From Bacteroides sp. UBA7333 (lineage in GTDB: Bacteria; Bacteroidota; Bacteroidia; Bacteroidales; Bacteroidaceae): a DNA stretch of 16,683 bases. The DNA lies in assembly GCA_002471195.1 (NCBI GenBank), contig DKPN01000069.1:1-16683 (forward strand), given 5' to 3'. Below the pieces are notes generated by a model. It was not told the origin of the DNA. It was given only the letters and a program-made list of their open reading frames with translations, and did not search any database. The translations under genes and the position numbers were made by a program. Positions 8,352 through 16,073 of this stretch are shown here, piece after piece (within the stretch, counting starts at the first letter, position 1; each line of letters begins with the position of its first letter).

Positions 8352-8407
8352 TTATAATAAAAAGATGGCTAAAACAGAATTCTGTTTTAGCCATCTTTTT
8401 ATTATAA
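8352..8407. terminator. Bidirectional intrinsic terminator: perfect 56-bp palindrome
   Basis: Two perfectly complementary 28-base arms meet at the GAATTC core (8377-8382) with no spacer. The stem core GATGGCTAAAACAG is flanked by A5/T5 runs, so a T-tract follows the hairpin in both directions. It serves prs (stop at 8337-8339) on the plus strand and can serve fetAB, whose last stop is at 8511, on the minus strand. In RNA the apex will open as a small loop. Confidence 0.9.
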
Positions 8408-8510
8408 TATTTCGAAATTATAAATGCTATACTGTATCCTATAAAGCTACACAAAGTACAAAATAAATAGTAAGATTCTTCGCTGTAATTCTCAACAAAC
8501 TACCAATAGC

Positions 8511-9311
8511 CTATTTAATCTTATTTTTCATGGTATGAACTGGCAATAGCTTACCATATGAATCAAATGATTTTCTTGCCGCCAATCTGATTGTAATCAT
8601 CAATGAAAGCATGGATGCAGTAAAAGTAATAACCATAATCATCATCTGATATTTGATGGCTATATTAGGACTTGATCCACCTAATATCTGACCAATCATA
8701 GTGCCGGGCAATGCCACCAAACCCATAACTGCTATATTTGCAATAAGCGGACTAAATGCTTTTACAATAGCCTGTTTAATAAATGGTGCTTGTGCTTCTT
8801 GCCGAGTTGCTCCATTTCCCAAAAGATATCTATACATTTGCTCCTCTCGTTTGAGTCCACTATAAAAAGTATTTAAAGCGATCACATTACTCGAAAGCAT
8901 ATTGCCCATTAATATCCCAAATATTGGCACAAAATATTGTGCATTAAATACATTATCCAATTGAAGCACAATACCAATAAAATATAAGCCTATCACTACT
9001 GCACTAAATAAAAACCCAATACTAAACGGCACTAGTAAAATACTTCTTTTCAACCCCGTACGCGTCAACGCAGTTTCTGATGCAACAAATACCATTACGA
9101 TGACCCACAAAAAATTGATCCATGGCTTATCCCACAAAAACAAATATCTTAAATATGCACCCACTAAAAACAATTGTACAATCATCCTTGCCGTACCTAT
9201 GAGCGTAGCATTCAACAAACCGGTTTTATATTTCCACAAATAATAGATTGGTATAATCAACAATAACAATCCTATCAATAAATGAAAATAAGAGATATCG
9301 ATAGTTCCCAT
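8511..9311 (-). CDS. fetB: ABC transporter permease, FetB/YbbM (UPF0014) family
   Basis: This is a 266-residue inner-membrane permease with about six or seven hydrophobic helices. Family marks are the N-terminal LLLLIIPIYYLWKY, NATLIGTARMIVQLFLVG near residues 34-51, the conserved GILMGNMLSSNVIALN, the cytoplasmic LGNGATRQEAQAPF coupling-helix region and LVALPGTMIGQILGG. E. coli FetAB exports iron and helps resist oxidative stress; that role is inferred here by homology, and other metals are possible. I chose the ATG at 9311, 11 bp after the fetA stop, because it gives the usual family length. A longer in-frame TTG start at 9347 would overlap fetA by 25 bp and add 12 polar residues unlike the family. 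It is the second gene of a two-gene operon with fetA and is followed by the shared palindromic terminator. Confidence 0.88.
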   Translation of the reverse strand: MGTIDISYFHLLIGLLLLIIPIYYLWKYKTGLLNATLIGTARMIVQLFLVGAYLRYLFLWDKPWINFLWVIVMVFVASETALTRTGLKRSILLVPFSIGFLFSAVVIGLYFIGIVLQLDNVFNAQYFVPIFGILMGNMLSSNVIALNTFYSGLKREEQMYRYLLGNGATRQEAQAPFIKQAIVKAFSPLIANIAVMGLVALPGTMIGQILGGSSPNIAIKYQMMIMVITFTASMLSLMITIRLAARKSFDSYGKLLPVHTMKNKIK

Positions 9312-9322
9312 AATTTTTATAT

Positions 9323-9943
9323 TTATATCATGATTTGAAGATGACAACCATTTGCAAACTTCTTATCGTGCGAAACCGCCAATATAGATGTACCTAATGC
9401 CGCTTGTTTATGTAAAAAGTTCAACACTTTCTCGGTAGATCCATTATCTAAAGCAGAAGTTGGTTCATCAACTATAATAAGAGGTTTTTGTAACAATGCG
9501 GCGACAGCAATCATAATACGTTGGCGTTGGCCTCCCGATACTTCATTGACACGTTTATAATATAAATCTTCAGCTAAAGACAAATCGGAAAAACATTCAA
9601 ATAATCGTTGCTTTGAAAACAATATCGACTTGTTGGCTTTTAATGTAAAAGGAAGTTGAATCATCTCATAGATCCACTCACTCGGAAGAGCCAACTCTTG
9701 AGGTATCCAAGCGATTGATTTACGTATATTATCTATTGTATTTTTATCTAATGCCTGACCGGCAACGGTTATCCTTCCCGTTTCTAAAGGTACAAACCCC
9801 ATGATTGCATTCAACAGAGATGTTTTACCTCGACCCGAATCGCCACTTATACAAGCAGACTGTCCTTTTCGTAAATGCATGTTGAAATTTGAAAACAAAA
9901 TGGAATTGCCAAAAGCAATAGAAGCTTTTTCTATTTGTAGCAT
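9323..9943 (-). CDS. fetA: ABC transporter ATP-binding protein, FetA/YbbL-like
   Basis: A 206-residue ATPase subunit on the cytoplasmic face, driving transport by the FetB permease encoded immediately downstream. All nucleotide-binding motifs are present in order: Walker A GDSGRGKT (34-41), Q-loop Gln82 (IPQE), signature VSGGQ (135-139), Walker B LIIVDE (155-160) with D-loop SALD, and switch His192 (SHD). It is near the usual short length of this subfamily, with no extra C-terminal domain. The pair with a UPF0014 permease, rather than the motifs alone, identifies it as FetA-like. The ATG at 9943 lies about 27 bp after a good -7 promoter element. It is divergent from the DUF2148/agu operon, with a striking shared inverted repeat between them. 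Confidence 0.87.
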   Translation of the reverse strand: MLQIEKASIAFGNSILFSNFNMHLRKGQSACISGDSGRGKTSLLNAIMGFVPLETGRITVAGQALDKNTIDNIRKSIAWIPQELALPSEWIYEMIQLPFTLKANKSILFSKQRLFECFSDLSLAEDLYYKRVNEVSGGQRQRIMIAVAALLQKPLIIVDEPTSALDNGSTEKVLNFLHKQAALGTSILAVSHDKKFANGCHLQIMI

Positions 9944-9969
9944 TACTTATTTATTCATTCTTAATTAGG

Positions 9970-10029
9970 CAAAGGTAAACAAAATGTATTACAACAAAAG
10001 ATTTTTATAATACATTTTGATTACCTTTG
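9970..10029. promoter_or_regulatory. Divergent promoters embedded in a 22-bp inverted repeat (putative operator)
   Basis: Positions 9970-9991 and 10008-10029 are inverted copies matching at 21 of 22 positions, separated by 16 bp. The outer ends of both arms are the same -7 element: TACCTTTG on the plus strand (10022-10029) for the DUF2148 gene, and its mirror on the minus strand (9977-9970) for fetA. A minus-strand -33 TTTG (9998-9995) sits in the spacer. Each ATG lies about 27 bp beyond its -7 element. The symmetry goes 13-14 bp beyond the promoter motif itself, so a dimeric or tetrameric regulator controlling both operons is plausible; its identity is unknown. Confidence 0.65.
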
Positions 10030-10055
10030 TAATATAGAAATATGAAATAAAAGTT

Positions 10056-10586
10056 ATGATTACCAACGAACGTGTTAGTCGGCATGAGCATATTTGCAAT
10101 ATTGCAAAACAAATAATGACAGCTGCTCGAACAGCCCCGAAAGGAAAAGGTGTTGACATTATTGAAATAGCAATGATATCGGGAAATGAGATTAATGTAT
10201 TGTCGAATAAAATGATTGCAATGGTGGAAGAACATGGTATGCAGTTTTTTTTAAGAGATGCAGAAAACATACTAGCAGCCGAATGCATTATACTCATAGG
10301 AACGCTTGATAGTCCTCAAGGCTTAAATTGTAGACATTGTGGTTTCGATACTTGTGCCGATCGAATGGATGGTGTACCCTGTGCAATCAATTGTGTTGAT
10401 GTAGGCATAGCGTTAGGATCTGCATGTGCTATGGCAGCCGATATGCGTGTGGATACTCGCGTAATGTTTTCGGCAGGTTTAGCAGCACAACGTTTGAATT
10501 TTCTGAATGGATGTAAACAGGTATATGCTTTACCCATAAGCGCTTCTTCAAAAAATCCGTTTTTCGATAGAAAACCTAAACTGTAA
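10056..10586 (+). CDS. DUF2148 ferredoxin-domain protein
   Basis: A 176-residue soluble protein of the DUF2148 (COG4739) family, described as containing a ferredoxin-like domain. The N-terminal part (about 10-85) is an alpha/beta region including TAARTAPKGKGVD. The central cysteine cluster C92-x2-C95-x4-C100-x8-C109-x3-C113 (NCRHCGFDTCADR, then VPCAINCVD) is suited to bind an iron-sulfur cluster, and a small-residue helix follows (GIALGSACAMAADMRVD). No biochemical role is firmly established for the family as far as I know. It is first in a plus-strand operon, 11 bp before aguA, which is an unexpected pairing. Its promoter shares an inverted repeat with that of fetA, suggesting a link to iron or redox state. 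Length and both ends look complete. Confidence 0.85.
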   Translation: MITNERVSRHEHICNIAKQIMTAARTAPKGKGVDIIEIAMISGNEINVLSNKMIAMVEEHGMQFFLRDAENILAAECIILIGTLDSPQGLNCRHCGFDTCADRMDGVPCAINCVDVGIALGSACAMAADMRVDTRVMFSAGLAAQRLNFLNGCKQVYALPISASSKNPFFDRKPKL

Positions 10587-10597
10587 ATTTTTAAGAT

Positions 10598-11713
10598 ATG
10601 GGAATCAACTTAAATGTAGCCTACAAAGGTCTTTCAGATAAAGATCTACAACTGACTTTCGATAAATTAATGAATCAAGATATAGAGATGCGTAATTCAT
10701 TTTTACCGGCCGAATGGTATCCACAAAGCGGCGTACAACTAACTTGGCCTCATGCCAATACTGACTGGTTTTATATTCTTGGTGAAGTAGAAAAATGCTT
10801 TATAGAAATAGCCAAAGAGATAGCTAAACGAGAAATCGTACTAATTGTGACTCCTAATATCAATGAGGTGAAACAAAAAATCGAAAATCAAGTCAACATG
10901 ACGAATGTTCGTTTTTTTTGTTGCGAAACAAATGATACTTGGGCTCGCGATCATGGTGCAATTACAATGATTACCGAAGAGAAGCCTGAAATATTAGATT
11001 TTACATTTAATGGTTGGGGATTAAAATTTGCCTCGTGCTTAGATAATTTAATCACAAGAAAACTTTCAGAAAATAAATTATTAAACGGAGCATATAACAA
11101 TCGTTTAGGCTTTGTGCTTGAAGGAGGTTCCATCGAAAGCGATGGACAAGGTACACTACTAACTACTTCAGAATGCCTTTTATCACCAAATCGAAATGGA
11201 CAGATGAATAAAGAAGATATTGAACTTTATTTAAAATCGACATTCCAACTGCAACAAATATTGTGGTTAGACCACGGTTACCTAGCTGGTGATGATACAG
11301 ATAGCCATATCGATACTTTGGCTCGTATATGTCCAAACAATACCATTGTATATGTAGATTGCGAAGATAAAAACGATGAACATTACAATGCGCTTCATTT
11401 GATGAAAGAACAATTAAAGAGTTTTACTACAATTGAAGGCGAGCCTTATAAACTTTTACCATTGCCAATGGCAGATAAAATTATTTTCGATGATGAAAGA
11501 TTGCCTGCTACATATGCCAATTTCCTAGTAATCAACGATGCTGTATTGTATCCTACTTATGCACAACCTGCAAACGATATGAAAGCTGCAGAAATTCTAA
11601 AAGAGGCATTCCCTAACCATGAAATTGTAGGAATTGATTGTGTTGCATTAATAAAACAACATGGCTCTCTACATTGTGTTACCATGCAATACCCTATAGG
11701 CGTTTTAAAATAA
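10598..11713 (+). CDS. aguA: Agmatine deiminase (peptidyl-arginine deiminase superfamily)
   Basis: This cytoplasmic enzyme hydrolyses agmatine to N-carbamoylputrescine and ammonia, the second step of the arginine-decarboxylase route to putrescine. It has the PAD_porph-type guanidine-modifying fold: PAEWYPQSGVQLTWPH near the start, NDTWARDHG with the catalytic Asp, LEGGSIE, GDDTDSHIDTLAR with the catalytic His, and the nucleophile Cys360 in HGSLHCVTMQYP. From the ATG at 10598 the protein has 371 residues. An in-frame ATG at 10688 gives 341 residues, the usual family length, and starts just before the first conserved motif, so the first 30 residues may not be translated. The first ATG is 11 bp after the DUF2148 stop. 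It is followed 27 bp later by aguB, which performs the next reaction, and this supports the substrate assignment over protein-arginine deimination. Confidence 0.93.
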   Translation: MGINLNVAYKGLSDKDLQLTFDKLMNQDIEMRNSFLPAEWYPQSGVQLTWPHANTDWFYILGEVEKCFIEIAKEIAKREIVLIVTPNINEVKQKIENQVNMTNVRFFCCETNDTWARDHGAITMITEEKPEILDFTFNGWGLKFASCLDNLITRKLSENKLLNGAYNNRLGFVLEGGSIESDGQGTLLTTSECLLSPNRNGQMNKEDIELYLKSTFQLQQILWLDHGYLAGDDTDSHIDTLARICPNNTIVYVDCEDKNDEHYNALHLMKEQLKSFTTIEGEPYKLLPLPMADKIIFDDERLPATYANFLVINDAVLYPTYAQPANDMKAAEILKEAFPNHEIVGIDCVALIKQHGSLHCVTMQYPIGVLK

Positions 11714-11740
11714 TTATAATACAAAAGTTAGATATAGAAG

Positions 11741-12625
11741 ATGAGAAAAATTAAAGCAGGTCTTATTCAGCAATCTAATGTTGCCGATTTAAAGACTAAT
11801 TTAATGAATCTTGCCAAGAACATTGAATCTTGTGCAAATGATGGTGCTGAATTAGTGGTTCTACAAGAGTTGCATAATTCATTATATTTCTGCCAAACAG
11901 AAGATACAAATCTATTTGACCTAGCCGAACCAATCCCCGGACCATCAACAGGTTTTTATTCTGAGATAGCAAAGAAATACAATATCGTTTTAGTAACATC
12001 ACTTTTCGAGAAACGTGCACCCGGATTATACCATAACACAGCAGTGGTCTTTGATAAAGACGGAAGCATTGCTGGTAAATATAGAAAAATGCACATTCCT
12101 GACGATCCAGCCTATTACGAAAAATTCTATTTCACACCCGGTGATATTGGATTTGAACCGATACAAACATCACTAGGCAAACTAGGAGTATTAGTGTGTT
12201 GGGATCAGTGGTATCCGGAAGCTGCCAGATTAATGTCTTTAAAAGGAGCTGAAGTATTAATTTATCCTACAGCAATTGGATGGGAAAGTTCTGATACAAA
12301 CGAAGAAAAAGCACGCCAACTTGATGCATGGGTGATATCACAAAGAGGACACGCAGTAGCCAATGGATTACCCGTTATATCAGTCAACAGAGTGGGACAA
12401 GAAGCTGACCCATCGGGACAAACCAATGGTATTAGCTTTTGGGGCAATAGTTTTGTTGCAGGTCCGCAAGGCGAAATACTAGCAAAGGCATCAAATGACA
12501 AAGAAGAAAATATGATTGTCGAAATTGACATGAAGCGTTCTGAAAATGTAAGAAGATGGTGGCCCTTTTTACGGGACAGAAGAATAGATGCCTATGACGG
12601 AATTGTAAAAAGATATATTGATTAA
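11741..12625 (+). CDS. aguB: N-carbamoylputrescine amidase (nitrilase superfamily)
   Basis: A 294-residue cytoplasmic enzyme of the carbon-nitrogen hydrolase fold that converts N-carbamoylputrescine to putrescine, CO2 and ammonia. The catalytic triad is visible: Glu43 (LQELHNS), Lys116 (YRKMHIPDD) and nucleophile Cys153 (VLVCWDQWYPEAAR). Other family features are GLYHNTAVVFDKDG and the substrate-side GHAVANGLPVISVNRVG. The length is standard. It is the last gene of the DUF2148-aguA-aguB operon and ends directly at a terminator hairpin. With aguA it completes the agmatine-to-putrescine path; the arginine decarboxylase that would supply agmatine is not in this window. The ATG at 11741 begins the first conserved beta strand (KIKAGLIQQ), so the start is secure. 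Confidence 0.96.
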   Translation: MRKIKAGLIQQSNVADLKTNLMNLAKNIESCANDGAELVVLQELHNSLYFCQTEDTNLFDLAEPIPGPSTGFYSEIAKKYNIVLVTSLFEKRAPGLYHNTAVVFDKDGSIAGKYRKMHIPDDPAYYEKFYFTPGDIGFEPIQTSLGKLGVLVCWDQWYPEAARLMSLKGAEVLIYPTAIGWESSDTNEEKARQLDAWVISQRGHAVANGLPVISVNRVGQEADPSGQTNGISFWGNSFVAGPQGEILAKASNDKEENMIVEIDMKRSENVRRWWPFLRDRRIDAYDGIVKRYID

Positions 12626-12627
12626 AA

Positions 12628-12660
12628 TAAAAAGAGGGCTTTTGAAAAGCCCTCTTTTTA
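12628..12660. terminator. Bidirectional intrinsic terminator between aguB and the GtrA gene
   Basis: GAGGGCTTTT (12634-12643) and AAAAGCCCTC (12645-12654) form a GC-capped stem around a single central G; in practice the TTTTGAAAA apex may form the loop. A5 and T5 runs flank it, so each strand has a T-tract. The aguB stop (12623-12625) and the convergent GtrA-gene stop (12662-12664) lie at its edges. Confidence 0.88.
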
Positions 12661-12661
12661 T

Positions 12662-13048
12662 TTATCTAAATGTAACTTTCTTATTAGCAATGAAGTTTAC
12701 CGTTCCATATACAAATAAGCCCAGAAATTGTGCTAACATTTTATCTACATGGCATACTTCAACTAAGAATATAAGAAACAAAAATTGTGCACCATAAGCA
12801 AAACCAAATGCTATTGCAAAGAAAAGCAACTGTTCCCAAACTGTATGTTTAGGTCCCTCTTCTTTGCTAAACACCCAATATTTGCACCATAAGAAATTAT
12901 TTGTTTGTGCTATCATATAAGCTATTACATTTGAAATGATATAATGACATGATAATTTTTTCATCATTAGCCATATTACTATGGCTATGATAATAGCATT
13001 TATTGTGCCAATAATAGCAAAACGAAAAACACGAACCGATGTCCTCAC
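12662..13048 (-). CDS. GtrA-family small membrane protein
   Basis: A 128-residue integral membrane protein with four predicted helices (roughly 8-28, 36-56, 70-92 and 100-122) of the GtrA-like family (PF04138). Members are implicated in moving lipid-linked sugars across the membrane or in cell-surface polysaccharide synthesis. Family signs are FRFAIIGTINAIIIAIVIW at the N-terminus, the polar NNFLWCKYWVFS between helices 2 and 3, and the C-terminal FVYGTVNFIANKKVTFR, the typical end of the family. The start is a GTG at 13048, abutting the aspS stop with no gap; the first in-frame ATG is inside helix 1, so GTG is preferred and translation is probably coupled to aspS. There is no glycosyltransferase beside it, so its partner and substrate cannot be inferred. 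Confidence 0.85.
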   Translation of the reverse strand: MRTSVRVFRFAIIGTINAIIIAIVIWLMMKKLSCHYIISNVIAYMIAQTNNFLWCKYWVFSKEEGPKHTVWEQLLFFAIAFGFAYGAQFLFLIFLVEVCHVDKMLAQFLGLFVYGTVNFIANKKVTFR

Positions 13049-14806
13049 TTATTCTTTGATGTCTATAATTAAATTCAATTCATCTAACTGTGAAGGATCC
13101 AACGCAGATGGAGCATCAGTCATAACATCACGACCCGAGTTGTTTTTAGGGAATGCAATACAATCACGAATTGAATCTAAACCTGCAAATAATGATACCC
13201 AACGATCTAAACCATATGCTAAGCCACCATGAGGAGGGGCACCAAACTTAAATGCATCCATCAAAAATCCAAATTGCTCTTGCGCCTTTTCTTCTGTAAA
13301 TCCTAACAGCTTAAACATTTTGTTTTGCAACTCACTATCGTAAATACGAATAGAGCCACCTCCTACTTCAACACCATTGATAACCATATCATATGCATTA
13401 GCACGTACTGCACCCGGATCAGAATCCAACAAATGAATATCTTCAGGCTTAGGAGAAGTAAAAGGATGATGCATAGCCATAAATCGACCAGATTCCTCAT
13501 CCCATTCAAACAGAGGGAAATCAACAACCCAAAGACAAACAAAGTTATCTTTATCGCGTAAACCAAGTTGTGAACCCACTTCTAAACGAAGTTCACAAAG
13601 TTGTTTACGAGTTTTCATTACATCATCACCCGAAAGAATCAAAATCAAATCACCAGGTTGAGCCTCAAATGCATTTTTCATTTGCTGCAATACGTCTTGT
13701 GAAAAGAATTTATCGACACTCGATTTTACTGATCCATCAGCTTCAACACGAGCATAAACCATTCCCTTTGCACCAATTTGAGGTCGTTTCACGAAATCGG
13801 TCAATGCATCTAGTTGTTTACGAGTATAAGAAGCTGCGCCACTAGCACATATACCACCGACAAAAGCAGCATTATCAAATACAGGGAAACCATGACCCTT
13901 CATGATGTCCATTAATTCGACAAATTTCATATCAAAACGCAAATCAGGTTTATCACTGCCATAATACTTCATGGCATCAGCCCAAGATATACGTTGAAAA
14001 GAATCATTAATTTCAATACCACGAATTGATTTGAACAAATGTTTTGCCATTCCTTCGAAAGTAGAGATTACATCTTCTTGATCTACAAAACTCATCTCAC
14101 AGTCGATTTGTGTAAACTCAGGTTGACGATCAGCACGCAAATCTTCATCACGAAAACATTTTGCGATTTGAAAATAACGATCAAAACCAGATACCATTAA
14201 CAATTGTTTAAATAGTTGTGGTGATTGTGGCAATGCATAAAATTGTCCTGGATTCATGCGTGAAGGTACTACAAAATCGCGTGCACCTTCTGGTGTTGAG
14301 CCAATGAGAATTGGCGTTTCTACTTCTAGAAAACCCAATTCATCCAAGTATTTACGAACCTCAATCGTCATTTTATGACGCAATTCCATGTTTGAACGTA
14401 CCGAATTACGACGTAAATCCAAATAACGATATTTCATTCTAATATCATCACCACCATCCGTGTTGTCCTCAATAGTGAACGGAGGTGTATTGGCAGCATT
14501 CAATATATTAAGATCATTCACAATAATTTCAATATCACCTGTCGAAATTTGCGAATTTTTATTATAACGCTCGCGTACTTCGCCATTGATTTGAATAACA
14601 AATTCACGACCTAATTTATTGGCCTTATCACATAACTCAGTATTTATCTCTTCATTAAATACCAATTGTGTGATACCGTATCTGTCTCTTAAATCGACAA
14701 ATGTCATACCACCCATTTTACGAGTACGTTGTATCCATCCCGCTAAAGTAACTTGCTTATTGATATCAGAAAGTCGTAACTCTCCACATGTATGCGTTCT
14801 ATACAT
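13049..14806 (-). CDS. aspS: Aspartate--tRNA ligase
   Basis: A 585-residue class IIb aminoacyl-tRNA synthetase that charges tRNA-Asp. The order is: N-terminal OB-fold anticodon-binding domain (about 1-105; AGWIQRTRKMGGMTFVDLRDR), the catalytic start RYLDLRR (127-133), class II motif 2 FRDEDLRADRQPEFTQID (218-235), the bacterial-type GAD insertion (roughly 285-410), then GVEVGGGSIRI and motif 3 GLAYGLDRW (528-536). The insertion and length identify the bacterial form. I chose the ATG at 14806, which starts the conserved MYRTHTCGEL. An upstream in-frame TTG at 14851 would add 15 hydrophobic residues and is rejected. It is followed with zero spacing by the GtrA-family gene. Its own -7 element lies in the gap after the lipid kinase gene. 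Confidence 0.97.
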   Translation of the reverse strand: MYRTHTCGELRLSDINKQVTLAGWIQRTRKMGGMTFVDLRDRYGITQLVFNEEINTELCDKANKLGREFVIQINGEVRERYNKNSQISTGDIEIIVNDLNILNAANTPPFTIEDNTDGGDDIRMKYRYLDLRRNSVRSNMELRHKMTIEVRKYLDELGFLEVETPILIGSTPEGARDFVVPSRMNPGQFYALPQSPQLFKQLLMVSGFDRYFQIAKCFRDEDLRADRQPEFTQIDCEMSFVDQEDVISTFEGMAKHLFKSIRGIEINDSFQRISWADAMKYYGSDKPDLRFDMKFVELMDIMKGHGFPVFDNAAFVGGICASGAASYTRKQLDALTDFVKRPQIGAKGMVYARVEADGSVKSSVDKFFSQDVLQQMKNAFEAQPGDLILILSGDDVMKTRKQLCELRLEVGSQLGLRDKDNFVCLWVVDFPLFEWDEESGRFMAMHHPFTSPKPEDIHLLDSDPGAVRANAYDMVINGVEVGGGSIRIYDSELQNKMFKLLGFTEEKAQEQFGFLMDAFKFGAPPHGGLAYGLDRWVSLFAGLDSIRDCIAFPKNNSGRDVMTDAPSALDPSQLDELNLIIDIKE

Positions 14807-14848
14807 AATATTTATTGTAATTATTATTGTTTGATTTATAACCTGATG

Positions 14849-14856
14849 CAAAATTA
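14849..14856 (-). promoter_or_regulatory. aspS promoter, -7 element
   Basis: TAATTTTG on the minus strand fits TAnnTTTG, 42 bp before the aspS ATG, in the 58-bp gap after the lipid kinase gene. No convincing -33 TTTG is seen, so aspS may also be read from the kinase promoter. Confidence 0.4.
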
Positions 14857-14864
14857 TACATTAA

Positions 14865-15893
14865 TTACATTTTGCGTGTCAGCTTTTGAATTATTTTCTG
14901 GTTTTTACTATTGATATTATCAACTATAGCTTCATTCATTAGTTTAATTCCATTTACGTATTCTTGTGCCTTATGAATCACTAGCTTTGAATCTTTTATA
15001 AATCTTTCGCTAGGTACAATAACACGTAATCCTTTTTGTACCAATTCAATATGAACATCTTTATCGGCCATTACAGGATCACCGTCATAATGTACAACAC
15101 CAGCTTCTGAACGTCTGATGCTTAACTTATTGGTTCGAAAAGTTTTGATTCTACTGTTTTGGTCTATCGTTTTATTGAATAATTGAAAAGCAAGAGTTGG
15201 AATATCTAATACGGTAAACGGCTCTAATATAGTAACATCAAGTAAACCATCAGTTAAAGTTGCATGAGGCGCAATATAAGCATTATTACCATACTGAGAT
15301 GCATTACCACAAGCAATTAAAAACGCTTTGTATTTGTATACACCATCGGCAGTACTTATTTCATAAGTTTCAGGTTTATAATTCAACCCTTCTTGCAATG
15401 TTTTTTCAAGATAAGTCAATAAGCCCCGTTTCCCAGCATTAGCAAATTTTAAACTAACAAATGCATCAAAACCTACTCCACAAGTACAGAAAAAATTGTA
15501 TTCATTTATTTTACCATAATCAATAACGTCTTCAACCCCTTCATTTATTATGTCTATAGCCTTACATGGATCCATAGGAATTTGTAAATGACGAGCCAAT
15601 CCGTTACCCGAACCGGAAGGTATAATTGCAAGTGCCGTGTTAGTATGAATCAGAGATCGACCAACTTCATTTATTGTACCATCACCTCCCACGGCCACAA
15701 CAATATCAATATTATTTTCAGCTGCGTCAGAAGCAATAGATGTTGCATGCCCAGCTCTTTCGGTATACACAATATCCCAAGAGTACTTATTCTTATCGAT
15801 TTTTTCGTTCAATAAATCAAGAATCTTTTCTTTATTATGTGTTCCGGAAATGGGATTAATAATAAATCTAATTGTTTTTTTTTCTATATCCAT
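14865..15893 (-). CDS. Lipid kinase of the diacylglycerol/sphingosine kinase (YegS/DagK) superfamily
   Basis: A 342-residue soluble or peripheral-membrane kinase that should transfer phosphate from ATP to a lipid hydroxyl. The N-terminal DAGK catalytic domain (about 7-130) has INPISG (12-17), the nucleotide-binding GGDGT (69-73) followed by INEV, and PSGSGNGLAR (92-101). The C-terminal beta domain contains GVGFDAFVSLKF, GNASQYGNNAYIAPHA, LTDGLLDVTIL and HYDGDPV, all typical of bacterial YegS/DagK-type enzymes. A tail of about 45 residues (from VIHKAQEYVNG) extends past the usual domain end. Substrate is not readable: diacylglycerol is the default, but the divergent neighbour is a serine palmitoyltransferase, so a sphingoid base or ceramide is a reasonable alternative. 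The ATG at 15893 gives the conventional N-terminus. Confidence 0.9.
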   Translation of the reverse strand: MDIEKKTIRFIINPISGTHNKEKILDLLNEKIDKNKYSWDIVYTERAGHATSIASDAAENNIDIVVAVGGDGTINEVGRSLIHTNTALAIIPSGSGNGLARHLQIPMDPCKAIDIINEGVEDVIDYGKINEYNFFCTCGVGFDAFVSLKFANAGKRGLLTYLEKTLQEGLNYKPETYEISTADGVYKYKAFLIACGNASQYGNNAYIAPHATLTDGLLDVTILEPFTVLDIPTLAFQLFNKTIDQNSRIKTFRTNKLSIRRSEAGVVHYDGDPVMADKDVHIELVQKGLRVIVPSERFIKDSKLVIHKAQEYVNGIKLMNEAIVDNINSKNQKIIQKLTRKM

Positions 15894-15923
15894 ACCTTAT
15901 ATTAACGATGAGTATATGTTTTA

Positions 15924-15931
15924 CAAAAGTA
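15924..15931 (-). promoter_or_regulatory. Lipid kinase promoter, -7 element
   Basis: TACTTTTG on the minus strand matches TAnnTTTG, 30 bp before the kinase ATG. A -33 match is not evident. The 216-bp gap 15894-16109 otherwise holds the divergent spt promoter and a small hairpin; no gene is seen in it. Confidence 0.45.
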
Positions 15932-16026
15932 ATACAAAATTCTTAATAAATTGATTTAGGGTCATACCCAAATATTGAAAACATATATTTTTTCTAGTAA
16001 AGAGAACAGTCAAATACATTTTTTGT

Positions 16027-16073
16027 TATCTTTGAACCCTGTTTTTAAACATAGAATGAAAAACATTTTTCAT
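16027..16073 (+). promoter_or_regulatory. spt promoter (-7 element) and 5' leader hairpin
   Basis: TATCTTTG (16027-16034) is a full match to TAnnTTTG, about 75 bp before the spt ATG. The predicted leader holds a perfect 8-bp inverted repeat ATGAAAAA-CA-TTTTTCAT (16056-16073), which could fold as a weak hairpin. The -33 element is not clear. Confidence 0.5.

Noticed and set aside
13325..13845. Open frames of about 67-91 residues on both strands inside aspS
   Set aside because: They lie wholly within the GAD and catalytic regions of aspS and have no recognisable protein features; composition by-products.
14807..14851. Upstream TTG start for aspS adding 15 residues
   Set aside because: The added residues are hydrophobic and unlike any AspRS N-terminus, and they would overlap the predicted -7 element.
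14848..14875. Inverted repeat GCAAAAT / ATTTTGC considered as the terminator of the lipid kinase gene
   Set aside because: It has only 7-bp AT-rich arms, it overlaps the stop codon and the aspS -7 element, and no T-tract follows on the minus strand. It is probably a coincidence or part of promoter DNA.
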